From Candidatus Uabimicrobium amorphum (GTDB lineage Bacteria > Planctomycetota > Uabimicrobiia > Uabimicrobiales > Uabimicrobiaceae), in contig NZ_AP019860.1 of the NCBI RefSeq assembly GCF_009002475.1, forward strand, positions 992,001-1,056,000: a stretch of 64,000 bases of DNA. The letters are read 5' to 3'. This document shows positions 36,006 to 46,138 of the stretch, piece by piece. The position numbers were made by a program, and so were the translations under genes. The notes beneath the pieces are model-generated. The model did not search any database. It worked only from the letters and a program-made list of their open reading frames with translations, and was not told the DNA's origin. Every line of letters begins with the position of its first letter. Positions within the stretch are counted from its first letter, which is position 1.

Positions 36006-36286
36006 AGCATTTCTTTCTAATGAATTTTTTTGTGCGTAGCGCGGGATTATTTTTTGTCAGGATGCAAACTACCGTAAGTTTACGGTAGTACAACATCATA
36101 AATATCATAGTATAACGCCATAAAATTTACAATAAAATGTTGTACTTGTAATTACAAACAATATATTATAATGGCAATATACTGTGTATTAACATCTTTA
36201 TACGACAAGGGGTAGTAAATTGTTTGTTGCGCAACAAGCGTAAAAATTAAAAGAATTATTCGTAGATAAAATTAAAGGAGTGCAGT
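36006..36286. other. Divergent promoter region
   Basis: 281 bp between the SUI1 start (leftward) and the FAD oxidoreductase (rightward). Very AT-rich, with TATA-like stretches at 36160-36185. It holds the hairpin at 36068-36089. No gene seen. Confidence 0.4.
36068..36089. promoter_or_regulatory. Near-perfect palindrome upstream of the SUI1 operon
   Basis: ACTACCGTAA and TTACGGTAGT, 10 bp each, two bases between. About 60-85 bp upstream of the SUI1 start. It fits an operator for a dimeric regulator or a leader hairpin; no other copy was noticed in the window. Confidence 0.4.
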
Positions 36287-37528
36287 GTGTCGGCACAGAG
36301 TTACGATGTGGTTATTATTGGCGCAGGTCTTGCAGGATTGGGTGCGGCGCTGTCTTTACATGAAAAGAATGTCAAATTTCTACTATTAGAATCTAGCGAT
36401 AGTGTTGGTGGGCGCGTAAAAACAGATAATATAGATGGTTTTTTACTCGATCGTGGGTTTCAAGTATTCCAGACGTCTTATCCTGAGGCCCAACGTGTAC
36501 TAGATTATAACGATTTGCGTCTTGGTAAATTTATAAATGGTGCGCTGGTACGCGTTGGTGACAAGTTTGAACGGGCCATAGATCCTATCCGTCATCCGCA
36601 ACATATTTTTTCTGCCGTAGGCAACAAAGTTGGAAATTTAGGGGATAAGATTCGCACACTTCTTATTCGTTTCAAAATCTGCCAGGGAAAAACACAGGAT
36701 ATTTTTTCACGCCGCGAAATGACGACAATGGAATATTTAAAAAGCGTTGGCTTTTCTGACAAAATGATAGAAAGATTTTATCGACCTTTTTTATCAGGTG
36801 TTTTTCTCGAACGCGAATTGGAAACTTCCAGTCGTAAATTTGAATTTGTATTTCGTATGTTGTCATTAGGCAGTGCTTCTTTACCTCAAAACGGAATGGC
36901 CGCAATTCCACAACAAATGGCGAACCGACTTCCACAAGATTCTATTCGTTTTAATAGTCGCGTGTCACGTGTGGATGGTAAATACATAGAGCTCGAAGGT
37001 GGAGAGCGAATAAAGGCAGAGAATATACTTTTTGCCACAGACGCTGTTAGCGCGCATGAATTAGACGACAAAGTGGCGAGCCACACCTACAGTGAAGCGC
37101 AATGTGTTTACTTTAAGTCACCTGTCGCACCGATTACTGAATCAATACTTGTTCTGAATGGTAATAAGGGCGGAGTTGTCAATACCCTTTGCGTGCCCAG
37201 TGTTGTGGCCTCTGGATATGCTCCACAAGGTCAGCATCTTATTTCACTTACAGTGACTCAAGATATGGAAGATGAGGAACTTTTGGCGAAAATTCGCGAG
37301 GAAATGCGTACGTGGTTTGGCGAGCAGGTCGACAAATGGGAACACCTAAAAACATATCGTATTGAGCGCGCGATTCCTTTTATGAGTAGCGGCATTTCAC
37401 AAAAGAAATCTCATGTGGCCGATCATGTGTATTGTTGTGGCGATTATATGGATATGCCATCTATTAACGGGGCTATGCTCTCGGGAAGAAGAGCCGCAGA
37501 AGAGATACAAAAAAATCTCACGGAGTAG
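36287..37528 (+). CDS. FAD-dependent amine oxidase / phytoene-desaturase-like protein
   Basis: 413 residues from GTG (AAAGGAG lies 6 bp upstream). The FAD-binding N-terminus is DVVIIGAGLAGLGAALSL (GAGLAG at 12-17), with the acidic residue in FLLLESSDSVGGRVKTD. The middle has VFQTSYPEAQRVL and FYRPFLSGVFLERELE, and the end YCCGDYMDMPSINGAMLSG closes over the flavin. The family includes carotenoid desaturases and monoamine oxidases. Substrate unknown; no carotenoid gene is nearby. It is 49 bp upstream of the first kinase of the array and on the same strand, so one long transcript from here to the array is possible. Confidence 0.88.
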   Translation: MSAQSYDVVIIGAGLAGLGAALSLHEKNVKFLLLESSDSVGGRVKTDNIDGFLLDRGFQVFQTSYPEAQRVLDYNDLRLGKFINGALVRVGDKFERAIDPIRHPQHIFSAVGNKVGNLGDKIRTLLIRFKICQGKTQDIFSRREMTTMEYLKSVGFSDKMIERFYRPFLSGVFLERELETSSRKFEFVFRMLSLGSASLPQNGMAAIPQQMANRLPQDSIRFNSRVSRVDGKYIELEGGERIKAENILFATDAVSAHELDDKVASHTYSEAQCVYFKSPVAPITESILVLNGNKGGVVNTLCVPSVVASGYAPQGQHLISLTVTQDMEDEELLAKIREEMRTWFGEQVDKWEHLKTYRIERAIPFMSSGISQKKSHVADHVYCCGDYMDMPSINGAMLSGRRAAEEIQKNLTE

Positions 37529-37577
37529 ATAAGGTTTTCATACGTATGAAAAAAAGATGATTCTCGATGGAGGTATC

Positions 37578-40325
37578 ATGAGTAAAGAAAAATTAAAAAA
37601 ACTGATCGCCAAAGGTATTTTGACACCACAACAAGCATCGCAATATCTCCGAGAATCATCACATATACCCCTCCGCAATTGGTTAATTGACAATCGGTAT
37701 TTAAACGAAGGGCGTTGGAAGCAAATCTTTCCCAAAGAAAACGTTGCATTGCCGCATTCGTTTGTTTTAGACCCTCAAAATCCACCCGTCGCGCCACCCA
37801 AGCAACAGAATGTGTCTGAAGATCACCAAACAAAAGATCAAGTATTTGTTCCCAAGACGCATAACACATTTCGCCATTACAAAATGGATAAAAAACTCGG
37901 CGAAGGTGGTATGGGAAAAGTGTACAAAGCGGTGGACACTATTACGGGTAGAGTTGTGGCGCTAAAATTTATTAGCAGTCAGTTTATTACGCAGAACGAC
38001 CACAAACGTTTTTTTCAGGAAGTACGTGCGATTTCACGCCTAGAGCACGACAATATTGTGAAACTTTACGAAGTGGGAGAACAACCTACGCTATACTATG
38101 CGATGGAGTATGTCGAAGGTAAAACGCTCAAGGATGTTCACAAACTTTCCTATAAACAAATTGCGGATATTCTACGCCAAGTCGCCGTGGCATTAGACTA
38201 TGCCCATGAAAAGAACATCATACATCGCGACATCAAACCCGATAACATCATCCTCTCGGACAAATACCAAGCAAAACTGACTGACTTTGGACTGGCGAAA
38301 GATACCGAGATACAAAGTAGTATTTCGCGTACGGGAAATATTGTGGGAACACCAGCTTTTTTATCTCCCGAACAAGTACAAGGGGCAAAAGTGACGCCAC
38401 AGTCCGATATTTACTCTCTTGGTGCAACACTCTATTACATTTTAACAGGACAGCCGCCGTTTCGCGATGAGTCGTTTGTATCGTTATTTTTTGACATATT
38501 GCACACCACACCACCTTCTCCTAGGCGTATAAAAAAAGAAATTCCCAAAGATTTGGAAAGCATATGTTTGCAGTGCTTAGAAAAAAAAGCTGAACATCGC
38601 TATGCAACTTCACAAAAACTCGCCGATGATTTGCAAAATTTCATTGATGAAAAACCTGTCTACGCCGGAAAAAACGTATGGCGTACCACCACGCACTATT
38701 TACACAAGTTCACCATGAGAAAGGGATTGTTGTTTTTAGTGTTTTGCAATGTTTTTTTGTTGGCGCTTGTCGGTGAGAATGTTCCACGAAGTCTTTCTGT
38801 GGCCACTCCTGATCGCAATAAAGATAAGGATTCTGTGCCTAACTCTGATTTTGCAAAGGTAGAAACATCGCATAAATTAGACGATGGAACCTTTACCCAA
38901 GAAATCATTGATTTTGGTGAGCGAAGTAGATTTTTGTGGGATCCCTACCATCGTGGTATGCTTTTCTACAAAATGCGGGAGAAAAATTCTAAGTATCAAA
39001 GAAAAGCCAAAAACATTTGGAATAAAGGCGTTACCATTTTTAAAGACAACGAGAAAAAAGCGACGCAACTAAAATATCAGTTGTTCTACATGGATATGAT
39101 CGCCGTTATGTATAAAAAAAATTGGGCGGGAAATCCTATAAGGTTATTGCACAAAGATTGTCGTGGCATAATGGCAACGATAGAGAATTTTTCGGACAAG
39201 TCACCTGTGGATGTGAAGATATTGCGCAATTGTCGACAATTCAATGAGGTACTGCAGATAATTCGTGATTACAAGAGAGAATACGAAGGTAACAAAAGTC
39301 AGGCAGCCAAACGCGCGTTTTTTGACTCTCAACGGCGTTACGGGGGATATGAAAATCTATTTCTCGCATTACAAGGAACACAACGCTTGAGCAACCAAAT
39401 AAAGTTTCTACACGAGGCCTTAAATGCAATACCTTACGAAGAATTAGTGTACGTAGAATTATTGAAGGTGTACCGTGAAGCAGGTTTTTATGAGGAAGCA
39501 GAGGCTCTGTATGATCACCTACGTGAAAATATCAATCCACATTTGTTGAGTGCCGATGTAGAGATGCTCGCCATATATATGTCACACGGAAAAATCGAAA
39601 GAGCCAAGCAAATTTTAGACAAGTTGAAAAACTACGAAATTTTTGCTAGCAGCCAAGTACAAATTTTGTACGCGCAATATCTGTTTTTAGTCGACAAAAA
39701 CGACGATGCACAAAGCGTTCTTAAAAAGTTACCCAAGGGTCTTACCGTAAAAGAGAACAACTTGCGGGCAATTATTCAACGTGGTCTTGTCGGCAAGACC
39801 GTCGGGGATCAAAATGTTTTGCTGCAAGCCGCGAAATTGTACATATTAAAAGATAATATTGCATTAGCCAAAAAGTATATCACATATGTCGAGAATAAAC
39901 TTGCCAGAGAAGACCGCGCTGCTGAAAAAAAATCTTATTTACGCACAAAAGCCAATTTGTACCGCACACAACTGTTGTTGTATCGCAGCGAATTACGAAA
40001 TAAACGCATGTCTTTGTCACAGATTCGTGAATTTAATACTAAGTTGAGTGATGTCGGTGGCCATCACGAAAAATTTAAATCTTTAATTGCGGGGGCATAT
40101 TTTGCGATAGATCACAATCTCAGCTTTGATGTATTCATAGAACCTCTGCAGCAACGTTGTGACGAGCACACTTTTTTTCGCATCCGCGGTGACTATTTTT
40201 TTCGCGATAAAAAATACCTGGATGCCATAGGGTATTGGGAAAGTTCGATACATGCGCTACCTTTTTTTCATGACTATTTGGCGGAGAAGCAGTTGAAAGC
40301 ATTGGAGGCGCTAAATGCAAAGTAG
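37578..40325 (+). CDS. Array kinase 1: RD Ser/Thr kinase, ectodomain B
   Basis: 915 residues from the ATG after GGAGGTATC; an upstream in-frame ATG at 37557 lacks such a site. A helical N-terminal domain (~1-50, LIAKGILTPQQASQYL) precedes the kinase, as in the kinase at 8390; no other array member has it. Kinase: GEGGMG 108-113, Lys130, HRDIKPDN from 216, DFG 236-238. Membrane helix ~372-388. The outer part is helical, TPR-like repeats of type B (LLKVYREAGFYEEAEALYDH, LLSADVEMLAIYMSHGKI, and the end YLDAIGYWESSIHALPFF). This ectodomain matches the kinases at 49024, 51514 and 56795, while its kinase domain is closer to ordinary PknB. It looks like the founder or a mosaic. Its stop overlaps the next start by 11 bp. 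Confidence 0.92.
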   Translation: MSKEKLKKLIAKGILTPQQASQYLRESSHIPLRNWLIDNRYLNEGRWKQIFPKENVALPHSFVLDPQNPPVAPPKQQNVSEDHQTKDQVFVPKTHNTFRHYKMDKKLGEGGMGKVYKAVDTITGRVVALKFISSQFITQNDHKRFFQEVRAISRLEHDNIVKLYEVGEQPTLYYAMEYVEGKTLKDVHKLSYKQIADILRQVAVALDYAHEKNIIHRDIKPDNIILSDKYQAKLTDFGLAKDTEIQSSISRTGNIVGTPAFLSPEQVQGAKVTPQSDIYSLGATLYYILTGQPPFRDESFVSLFFDILHTTPPSPRRIKKEIPKDLESICLQCLEKKAEHRYATSQKLADDLQNFIDEKPVYAGKNVWRTTTHYLHKFTMRKGLLFLVFCNVFLLALVGENVPRSLSVATPDRNKDKDSVPNSDFAKVETSHKLDDGTFTQEIIDFGERSRFLWDPYHRGMLFYKMREKNSKYQRKAKNIWNKGVTIFKDNEKKATQLKYQLFYMDMIAVMYKKNWAGNPIRLLHKDCRGIMATIENFSDKSPVDVKILRNCRQFNEVLQIIRDYKREYEGNKSQAAKRAFFDSQRRYGGYENLFLALQGTQRLSNQIKFLHEALNAIPYEELVYVELLKVYREAGFYEEAEALYDHLRENINPHLLSADVEMLAIYMSHGKIERAKQILDKLKNYEIFASSQVQILYAQYLFLVDKNDDAQSVLKKLPKGLTVKENNLRAIIQRGLVGKTVGDQNVLLQAAKLYILKDNIALAKKYITYVENKLAREDRAAEKKSYLRTKANLYRTQLLLYRSELRNKRMSLSQIREFNTKLSDVGGHHEKFKSLIAGAYFAIDHNLSFDVFIEPLQQRCDEHTFFRIRGDYFFRDKKYLDAIGYWESSIHALPFFHDYLAEKQLKALEALNAK

Positions 40326-43131
40326 CCTCGAAAAAACAAATTTATATCAATTGTCTTCAGGTAAAAAATTCCGGCAGTATCGCATAGAAAGACTTTTGGG
40401 GCGAGGAGCAATGGGAGTGGTGTACAAAGCTTTTGATGAGCACCTACAGCGTCATGTGGCCCTAAAGGTACTACAAACAAGCTTCATCGGCGAGAAAGAA
40501 CATAAACAATTTGTGCGTGAAGTACAGGCCATTGCGAACCTTAATCACAACAACATTGTGAAACTTTTCGAGGTCGGTACAGAACCAACGCATTATTTCA
40601 CCATGGAGTACATTGAAGGAGAAACACTAGCGCAAGTGTTGGAAAATGAAATCATTAGCCAAGCGGCGATTGCACGTATTGTTTCCAAAATAGCTCAGGG
40701 TCTGTATCATGCGCACTTAAAGGGAATTGTACATGGGGATATAAAGCCGGAAAACATCATGATTGCGCGTGACCGCGAGCCAAAAATCATGGATTTTGGG
40801 CTGGCGAAGGATCAGCGCAATAACCAAATGTCGCAAAGTGGGATTCAAGGAACTCCTGCATATCTCGCGCCCGAACAATTACAAAATGCCGCGACAGATA
40901 AACGCGTAGATATATACGCCTTGGGGGTGACGTTGTATCGCGCTCTTACAGGTAAATTACCTTTTCAGGAAAAAAACTACGTATCGCTTTTTTACCAAAT
41001 TATCAACGAAACTCCTGTTAGGGTACGCAGTATCGACAGTTCGGTATCCACAGATTTGGAACTTATTTGCGAAAAATGCATGCATAAATCTCCAGAAAAG
41101 CGTTATACAAATGCGCGTTTTTTGGCCCGTGATCTAAAAAATTTTTTAGTGGGGCGTCCGTTGTGGGCAGAATCATCCTCCAATATGTGGAGTTTTTGCA
41201 AACGCATGGTGGAATTTCGCTGGTTAGAGATACTACTAAGTTTGAGTGGCATATATTTGGTATTTTTGGCCATTGTTCAATTTAATATACCTGTAGTTGT
41301 GGATAAAACATCGCACAACGAAGAACAAAGCCATTTTAGTAGGCTGCAAAATAAAAGTAAAAAGGCTTCTGAGTGGTATCGAGGCAAAAACAAATTTATT
41401 CATCATTTACGGCTGTTATCGCAACGTATGGATTTTGGCGATCTAATGTGGAAAAAGGACTTTGAAAAAGCCATTGAAAACACTTACGAACAAATTCAAA
41501 AATTGAAGGGAGCGGACCTTAAATTGGCGACAGGGCTTTTGCAAGTCATCATAGAAACACAAAAGAATGAGTATATGAATAAAAAGTTTGCCAATATTTG
41601 TGCTTTAGGAATTAAAGTAGCGAAAAAACGCAACTTAAAAAACTATTTGATCAAGTTTCAACAATTTAAAAAAGTGTATGAGATAAACAAAGAACTGGTT
41701 TCTCTAAGAAAAAAATTCAAAAATTCAAACGGCGAACTACGTATTCAAAGAGATCGTATTTTAACAGAGGCAATACCGAAAATAACAAACCCCTATTGTT
41801 GCTTTTACTTGGCATGCCATCATGGCGATGTCTGGATACGTGAAAAGTTACTTCTACACGCCATTCATGGCGCAAAAAACGAACGTTTTTACAGTGAATT
41901 GGGTGAGTTTTACATAAACTATCACTTTTACTATGAAGGTATTGCTGTTTGTCGACAATGTTTAAATTACAATCCCTATGCACCACTGGCACATTATCAT
42001 ATGGCTCGTGGTCTGATTTGTATAGGAGATTATGACAGTGCTCTAAAGCATTTGCATTTTCTAGAAAAAAACTTTTTCAATACACTTCGCGAACAGATTT
42101 TTTTGCAAAAAGTGCGTATATTTACGATACAGAAAAAGTATATACAGGCACAAAAAGCTTTACAAAAGGCCAGGAATTGGGCGCATAAATATGGCCGTAG
42201 TGGTTTTAACTTTCAACAAACATATTCCATATGGCAAAAAATTATCGCCAATGAAAATTTTACTTCAGATTTAACTACGGACGAAGCTACCGTATGGTAT
42301 TACCGTTTAGGTAAATTGGATAAAGCCTACGAATTAGTGAATAAAATGAAATATAATATTCCGTTGCGTTTGGCGATTTATCGTGGATTTCTCGATAGAA
42401 AATTATTTGAATTTGACACTGCGGAACAGGAATGGGAAAAAGCATATAACTATGCCGTTCATATTCTTCGCAGCGAGCAACAAAGAAAAGTTTTGGTGTA
42501 TAGTCCTATTGTTTACCGTTACGCATACCAGTTTCTTACAAGTAGACATTCTGAACTTTGCAAGAAATACGAAATGTCTAAATCAGGTATTCAGTTACTC
42601 AATAAAGTCGGTAAGAGGTTACAGAACTATTACTTTGCTTCTCTTTATCAGGCCTTGTTTTCAAGAGGAAAAGGACTTTATGGCCATACCATCTCTCTAT
42701 GCAACGAAGCAAAAAGACTTGCGCCGTGGTATCGTCATGAAATTGAGCTTGTGGAAAAGATATGTCTGGCACGTTGGTACCGGTATACTGAAAAGATAAA
42801 GGGCTTTTCTGTAGAGCAAAAAATAGATATTGCTGTTAAAATCGCAGCACAAATGATACGCGAAGACGACTATGCTCCCGCACACAATCTACTTGGTTAT
42901 ATCTATACCTCGACAGACCCTGAAAAAGCCAGGCATCACTTTGAGCAAATCGACGAAAACAAACTTGCTATTTGGGATTTTCTTGATTTTCTTTATGATC
43001 GCTCTTTTTTGTACGCGAAAAAAGAAATGTATGACGACGCTATTGATAGCATGGAAAAATATCTAAAGTTAAATCCTGGTTTTATTTGGGCCGAAGGTGC
43101 GCTAAGAAAGTTTCGCGAAAAGAAAAAATAA
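40315..43131 (+). CDS. Array kinase 2: non-RD (HGD) kinase, ectodomain A
   Basis: 938 residues. Kinase domain begins near residue 20: GRGAMG 29-34, Lys51, then HGDIKPEN from 140 where HRDLKPxN is usual (Arg is Gly141), DFG 160-162, GTPAYLAPEQ. So it is a non-RD kinase with an otherwise complete catalytic set. After GRPLWAESSSN comes a membrane helix (~303-323). The outer part is type A: LLSQRMDFGDLMWKK, REKLLLHAI, TPR-like units and the signature APWYRHEIELVEKICLARW, ending DDAIDSMEKYLKLNPGF. It is very close to array kinase 3 through the kinase domain, so the two are probably a recent duplication. The Arg loss suggests activity does not depend on activation-loop phosphorylation. Kinase function itself is inferred. 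Confidence 0.9.
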   Translation: MQSSLEKTNLYQLSSGKKFRQYRIERLLGRGAMGVVYKAFDEHLQRHVALKVLQTSFIGEKEHKQFVREVQAIANLNHNNIVKLFEVGTEPTHYFTMEYIEGETLAQVLENEIISQAAIARIVSKIAQGLYHAHLKGIVHGDIKPENIMIARDREPKIMDFGLAKDQRNNQMSQSGIQGTPAYLAPEQLQNAATDKRVDIYALGVTLYRALTGKLPFQEKNYVSLFYQIINETPVRVRSIDSSVSTDLELICEKCMHKSPEKRYTNARFLARDLKNFLVGRPLWAESSSNMWSFCKRMVEFRWLEILLSLSGIYLVFLAIVQFNIPVVVDKTSHNEEQSHFSRLQNKSKKASEWYRGKNKFIHHLRLLSQRMDFGDLMWKKDFEKAIENTYEQIQKLKGADLKLATGLLQVIIETQKNEYMNKKFANICALGIKVAKKRNLKNYLIKFQQFKKVYEINKELVSLRKKFKNSNGELRIQRDRILTEAIPKITNPYCCFYLACHHGDVWIREKLLLHAIHGAKNERFYSELGEFYINYHFYYEGIAVCRQCLNYNPYAPLAHYHMARGLICIGDYDSALKHLHFLEKNFFNTLREQIFLQKVRIFTIQKKYIQAQKALQKARNWAHKYGRSGFNFQQTYSIWQKIIANENFTSDLTTDEATVWYYRLGKLDKAYELVNKMKYNIPLRLAIYRGFLDRKLFEFDTAEQEWEKAYNYAVHILRSEQQRKVLVYSPIVYRYAYQFLTSRHSELCKKYEMSKSGIQLLNKVGKRLQNYYFASLYQALFSRGKGLYGHTISLCNEAKRLAPWYRHEIELVEKICLARWYRYTEKIKGFSVEQKIDIAVKIAAQMIREDDYAPAHNLLGYIYTSTDPEKARHHFEQIDENKLAIWDFLDFLYDRSFLYAKKEMYDDAIDSMEKYLKLNPGFIWAEGALRKFREKKK

Positions 43132-43162
43132 GATTTTCAAAGATGAGGATGAGAGAAAAACG

Positions 43163-46138
43163 GTGAATGAAAAAACGGTGAAGCAAAATTTTTACCAATT
43201 AGCTCCTGGAACCGAATTTCGCCAATATCGTATCGAAGGTGTGATTGGACAAGGGGCGATGGGAGTTGTTTACAAAGCTTTTGATCAACATCTTCAACGA
43301 TATGTTGCCTTGAAGGTTTTGCAAACAAATTTCATTGGCGAAAAGGAGCACAAGCAGTTTGTACGCGAGGTCAAAGCCATTGCCAATTTAAACCACCACA
43401 ATATCGTAAAGTTATTTGAAGTGGGAATTGAGCCGACGTACTACTTTACAATGGAGTATATCGAAGGCGAAACGCTCGCTCAAGTCATCGCTAATGAAAA
43501 TTTGAGCCATGCCGCCATCACGCGTATTTTTTCTAAAATCGCCATGGGGTTGTACCATGCGCACATAAAAGGTGTGATCCATGGTGATATTAAGCCCGAT
43601 AACATCATGATTACCAGCAATCGTGAACCAAAAATAATGGATTTCGGGTTGGCAAAAGATCATGAGAGTAGCCAGGCTTCGCAAAGTGGTATTCAAGGTA
43701 CTCCTGCGTATATGGCTCCTGAGCAGTTGCAAAAGAAAAAGGTGGATAAACGTGCGGATATTTACGCCCTTGGTGTTTCTATGTACCGCTCTCTGACCGG
43801 TACATTACCGTTTAATGAAAAAAATTATGTATCGCTTTTTTATCAGATCATCAACGAAGAACCTCCTAAGTTACGCAGTGTAAATAGTTCGATCCCTGTG
43901 GATTTAGAACTTATTTGTAGTAAGTGCATGCAAAAAAGTGTGCAAAAACGTTACGCCAATGCACGCTTTTTAGCACGTGATCTACAAAATTTTCTCGTAG
44001 GTCGCCCATTATGGGCGGAATCGTCTTCTAACGTGTTACGTTTTTTCAAGCGCGCTTTGCGTTTTTGGTGGTTGGAAATAGCGTGCACTTTGAGTTGTCT
44101 GTATTTAATCACACACCTAGTTTTTTCTCAGGGAGAGATCGCAAAAAAACAAACCATTGCGCCGCGAGATACTGTGAAAAAGGACAAAGTGGTACAGCGC
44201 CAGAAGCGTATATTGCCAAAGCACGCGAAATATGTGGCACCACAGCTTCAAAAGGATGTGTGGGACAAACACAACGAAAAAGTTGTTCAGGTGTTACCAT
44301 GGTATAAAAATCGCTTTAAGCATGCTATATATAACTTGAAATTACAATGCCAACGATATGGTTATGCAAAGCAACAGGACTGGGAAAAAAACGCTGTCTC
44401 TCTTGCGAAAAGAGTTCATCGTCAAATAACATCACAATCGGTAAAGGGGACCAATTTATTTCGTAGTTATTTGGAAACCACGATTGCGATTCGCAAAGAT
44501 GGAATTTTGACGGGGGAAGACTTTTATTTTTCTGAAATATGTGACTTTGGCCTTGAGGTCGCAAAAGAGCATGAATTACGTTATACAACAAATAAGTTGG
44601 AAAACTTTCAACAACTATACCCATTGCGCAAAAAGGTACATAAAAACGATACCGCGAAACAAAAGCGGATCGCCGAATTAGAAAAAAACAACGATACAAA
44701 GGGCGCAGAGAAAGCTGGGAGAGCTTTTCGCAATCGCAATCGTGAGGAAACCACTAAGGTGGAGAAGATAATCGTAGATCCCTATGCATACTTTGATTTA
44801 TCGACTTTGCATGACGTTACTAGCTGGAAACGCGAAAAATTTCTTCTTCACGCAACAGCTTTAGGAGATAGTCATCGGTTTTTCGAAAAACTCGGCGAGT
44901 ACTATGTTCATCATTTTTTATATGCAGAAGGTCTTGCCGCTTGTCGTGAAGCTCTGAAGCGAAATCCTACTAGTTCTGCGATTCATTACTATATAGCGCA
45001 AGCGCTCATTTCACATAAAAAGTATTCGCGAGCTTTGTCGCACTTAAAATACTTAGAGAAGAACTACTTCAATGTGGGTAGAGAAATGCTGTATTTTGCC
45101 AAAGCGCGATTGTTTGTATTACAAAAGAATTCTCATGCAGCACTCAAAGCAATAGACGATGCCAAAAAATGGCGTGTTGAACACAGAGCGATCCTCGGCG
45201 ATTTTGATGAACGTTGCAAAGCTTGGCAAGACATCGCTCACAATATTGACAATAAAGATTTCGTTTTACAACTGGCACCAGAAAAAGCGGCGACAATGTA
45301 TTTTGAGATAGGGGAATATGAGAAAGCGTATGCTTTAATCGACGAGCCGATGCACAATGGTTTTTTAAAATTAGCGATTTATCAATCAATCGTGGAGGAA
45401 AAACTACGCAATTTCGATCAAGCCGATCAAATTTGGAAAAAGGCAAATATCCATGTGATTAAAATCCTTCAAGATCCGAACCAGACTTTTGATTTTCGTG
45501 CTGCCGCATATCGTTGCGCCCTTATGCTTTTATCAACGCGCCACGGTAAAAATTATGAAAAATATATCAACTTAAACGGCGCACATGTTCAGTATTTACG
45601 ACAGGTTCAAACAGAGTTTGCCGACTATCACTTTGCACATCTTTACATGGCGCACTTTTTAAAAGCGCAGGGACAGCATGGTCTTGTGATTGAATTGTGT
45701 AACCGCGCAAAAAACTTAGCTCCATGGTACAAAAGTGAGATGGAATTGTTACAAAAAATTTGTGTTGCACGCTGGTCTTTTTTCAAAGGAGAAAGGCCAG
45801 ATATATCTGTAAATTTGGCGATAGATATGGTAGAGAAACACAACTACGCCGCGGCACACAACCTATTGGCATGTATTTATACCCATGCTCCGCAATACAA
45901 AAATGCAGCAAGAGCGTTACACCACGTACAGCAAATCCATTCCGATACGTTATCCACGATACATTTTTTTGACTTTCAGTATGATGCCGCGCACGTGTAT
46001 TCTATGAACAAAATGCACGATAAGGCGCTTGAGTACATCAATAATTACTTAAAAATAGACCCTTCCTTTATATACGCGCACCAAGCCCTAGAAAAATTTC
46101 AAAAAAAGAAACGGGATGAGTTAGGCAATGGAAAATAA
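43163..46138 (+). CDS. Array kinase 3: non-RD (HGD) kinase, ectodomain A
   Basis: 991 residues from GTG (GAGAG upstream), the longest of the array. GQGAMG 29-34, Lys51, HGDIKPDN from 140, DFG 160-162. The kinase half is nearly the same as array kinase 2 (for instance KEHKQFVREVKAIANLNHHN and YALGVSMYRSLTGTLPF). Membrane helix ~304-320. A Lys-rich linker (~330-370), unlike its neighbour, extends the outer part. Type A ectodomain follows: KLGEYYVHHFLYAEGLAAC, APWYKSEMELLQKICVARW, and the end DKALEYINNYLKIDPSF. The next start overlaps its stop by 11 bp, so translation is coupled. Confidence 0.9.
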   Translation: MNEKTVKQNFYQLAPGTEFRQYRIEGVIGQGAMGVVYKAFDQHLQRYVALKVLQTNFIGEKEHKQFVREVKAIANLNHHNIVKLFEVGIEPTYYFTMEYIEGETLAQVIANENLSHAAITRIFSKIAMGLYHAHIKGVIHGDIKPDNIMITSNREPKIMDFGLAKDHESSQASQSGIQGTPAYMAPEQLQKKKVDKRADIYALGVSMYRSLTGTLPFNEKNYVSLFYQIINEEPPKLRSVNSSIPVDLELICSKCMQKSVQKRYANARFLARDLQNFLVGRPLWAESSSNVLRFFKRALRFWWLEIACTLSCLYLITHLVFSQGEIAKKQTIAPRDTVKKDKVVQRQKRILPKHAKYVAPQLQKDVWDKHNEKVVQVLPWYKNRFKHAIYNLKLQCQRYGYAKQQDWEKNAVSLAKRVHRQITSQSVKGTNLFRSYLETTIAIRKDGILTGEDFYFSEICDFGLEVAKEHELRYTTNKLENFQQLYPLRKKVHKNDTAKQKRIAELEKNNDTKGAEKAGRAFRNRNREETTKVEKIIVDPYAYFDLSTLHDVTSWKREKFLLHATALGDSHRFFEKLGEYYVHHFLYAEGLAACREALKRNPTSSAIHYYIAQALISHKKYSRALSHLKYLEKNYFNVGREMLYFAKARLFVLQKNSHAALKAIDDAKKWRVEHRAILGDFDERCKAWQDIAHNIDNKDFVLQLAPEKAATMYFEIGEYEKAYALIDEPMHNGFLKLAIYQSIVEEKLRNFDQADQIWKKANIHVIKILQDPNQTFDFRAAAYRCALMLLSTRHGKNYEKYINLNGAHVQYLRQVQTEFADYHFAHLYMAHFLKAQGQHGLVIELCNRAKNLAPWYKSEMELLQKICVARWSFFKGERPDISVNLAIDMVEKHNYAAAHNLLACIYTHAPQYKNAARALHHVQQIHSDTLSTIHFFDFQYDAAHVYSMNKMHDKALEYINNYLKIDPSFIYAHQALEKFQKKKRDELGNGK

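Noticed and set aside
37557..37577. Longer start for array kinase 1 at 37557
   Set aside because: The ATG at 37578 has GGAGG just upstream and the extra seven residues add nothing recognisable.
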